A stretch of DNA of 64,000 nucleotides, taken from Cohnella pontilimi (GTDB lineage Bacteria > Bacillota > Bacilli > Paenibacillales > Paenibacillaceae). Shown piece by piece: positions 64,000 through 64,000 of the stretch. The notes under the pieces are model-generated. The model was not told where the DNA came from. It was given only the letters and a program-made list of their open reading frames with translations, and did not search any database. The stretch lies in assembly GCF_005049045.1 (NCBI RefSeq), contig NZ_SUPK01000006.1:248001-312000 (forward strand), read 5' to 3'. Position 1 is the stretch's first letter; each line of letters opens with the position of its first letter. The position numbers and the translations under genes are program-made.

Positions 64000-64000
64000 G

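Overview
The window (64 kb, moderately GC-rich, dense, few mobile traces) looks like chromosomal DNA of an endospore-forming member of the Bacillales, most likely Paenibacillaceae. The evidence is the set of sporulation genes (gerM, a five-gene YheC/YheD array, cotJABC, ytvI, yhbH), the Bacillus-like orders gerM-rph-rdgB and yuaF-floT, the sufCDSUB operon, and frequent TTG/GTG starts behind strong AGGAGG sites. I cannot name genus or species from sequence alone.

Layout. 1-8.9 kb: tRNA-Gly, tRNA-Arg, small membrane proteins, a BrkB/YihY protein, an EamA-type protein, asnB, then gerM-rph-rdgB and a PgpA-like protein. 9.0-12.0 kb: a decayed accessory patch with apparent remnants of a lipoprotein, a LysR regulator and a frameshifted chemotaxis receptor around an intact LysR/hydrolase pair. 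12.1-13.1 kb: type II IPP isomerase. 13.2-19.6 kb: five consecutive ATP-grasp spore coat-associated (YheC/YheD) genes with overlapping ends and a candidate sigma-K promoter. 19.6-26.2 kb: HAD phosphatase, NfeD/flotillin pair behind a sigma-W-like promoter, cotJABC behind a sigma-E-like promoter, ytvI and a CNNM/CorC-type protein. 26.2-33.1 kb: YfkAB radical SAM protein, HD-GYP protein, uppP, a 5'-nucleotidase-like protein, moaA and a MoaD-MoaE fusion. 33.1-33.4 kb: five exact-period 52-bp repeats, each with a perfect 9-bp hairpin.

33.4-39.8 kb is the most coherent accessory system. A six-gene operon (SIS isomerase, DeoR regulator, ROK kinase, class II ketose-bisphosphate aldolase, PfkB kinase, DUF4091/GH123-like hydrolase) reads as an intracellular route for N-acetylgalactosamine-type sugars down to triose phosphates. 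It has one strong sigma-A-type promoter and an inverted repeat beside the -35.

40.0-50.2 kb: a second HD-GYP protein, an NlpC/P60 lipoprotein, the suf operon, DUF1802, and an ECF sigma factor with its DUF4179 partner. 50.3-58.7 kb: maltodextrin use, with a cytoplasmic GH13 enzyme behind a leader terminator, then an ABC importer (binding protein, two permeases, no ATPase) co-transcribed with a surface GH13 lipoprotein and facing a LacI regulator across three operator-like sites. 58.9-64 kb: methionine salvage mtnK-mtnA, YunC, an unrecognised protein, DUF423 and yhbH.
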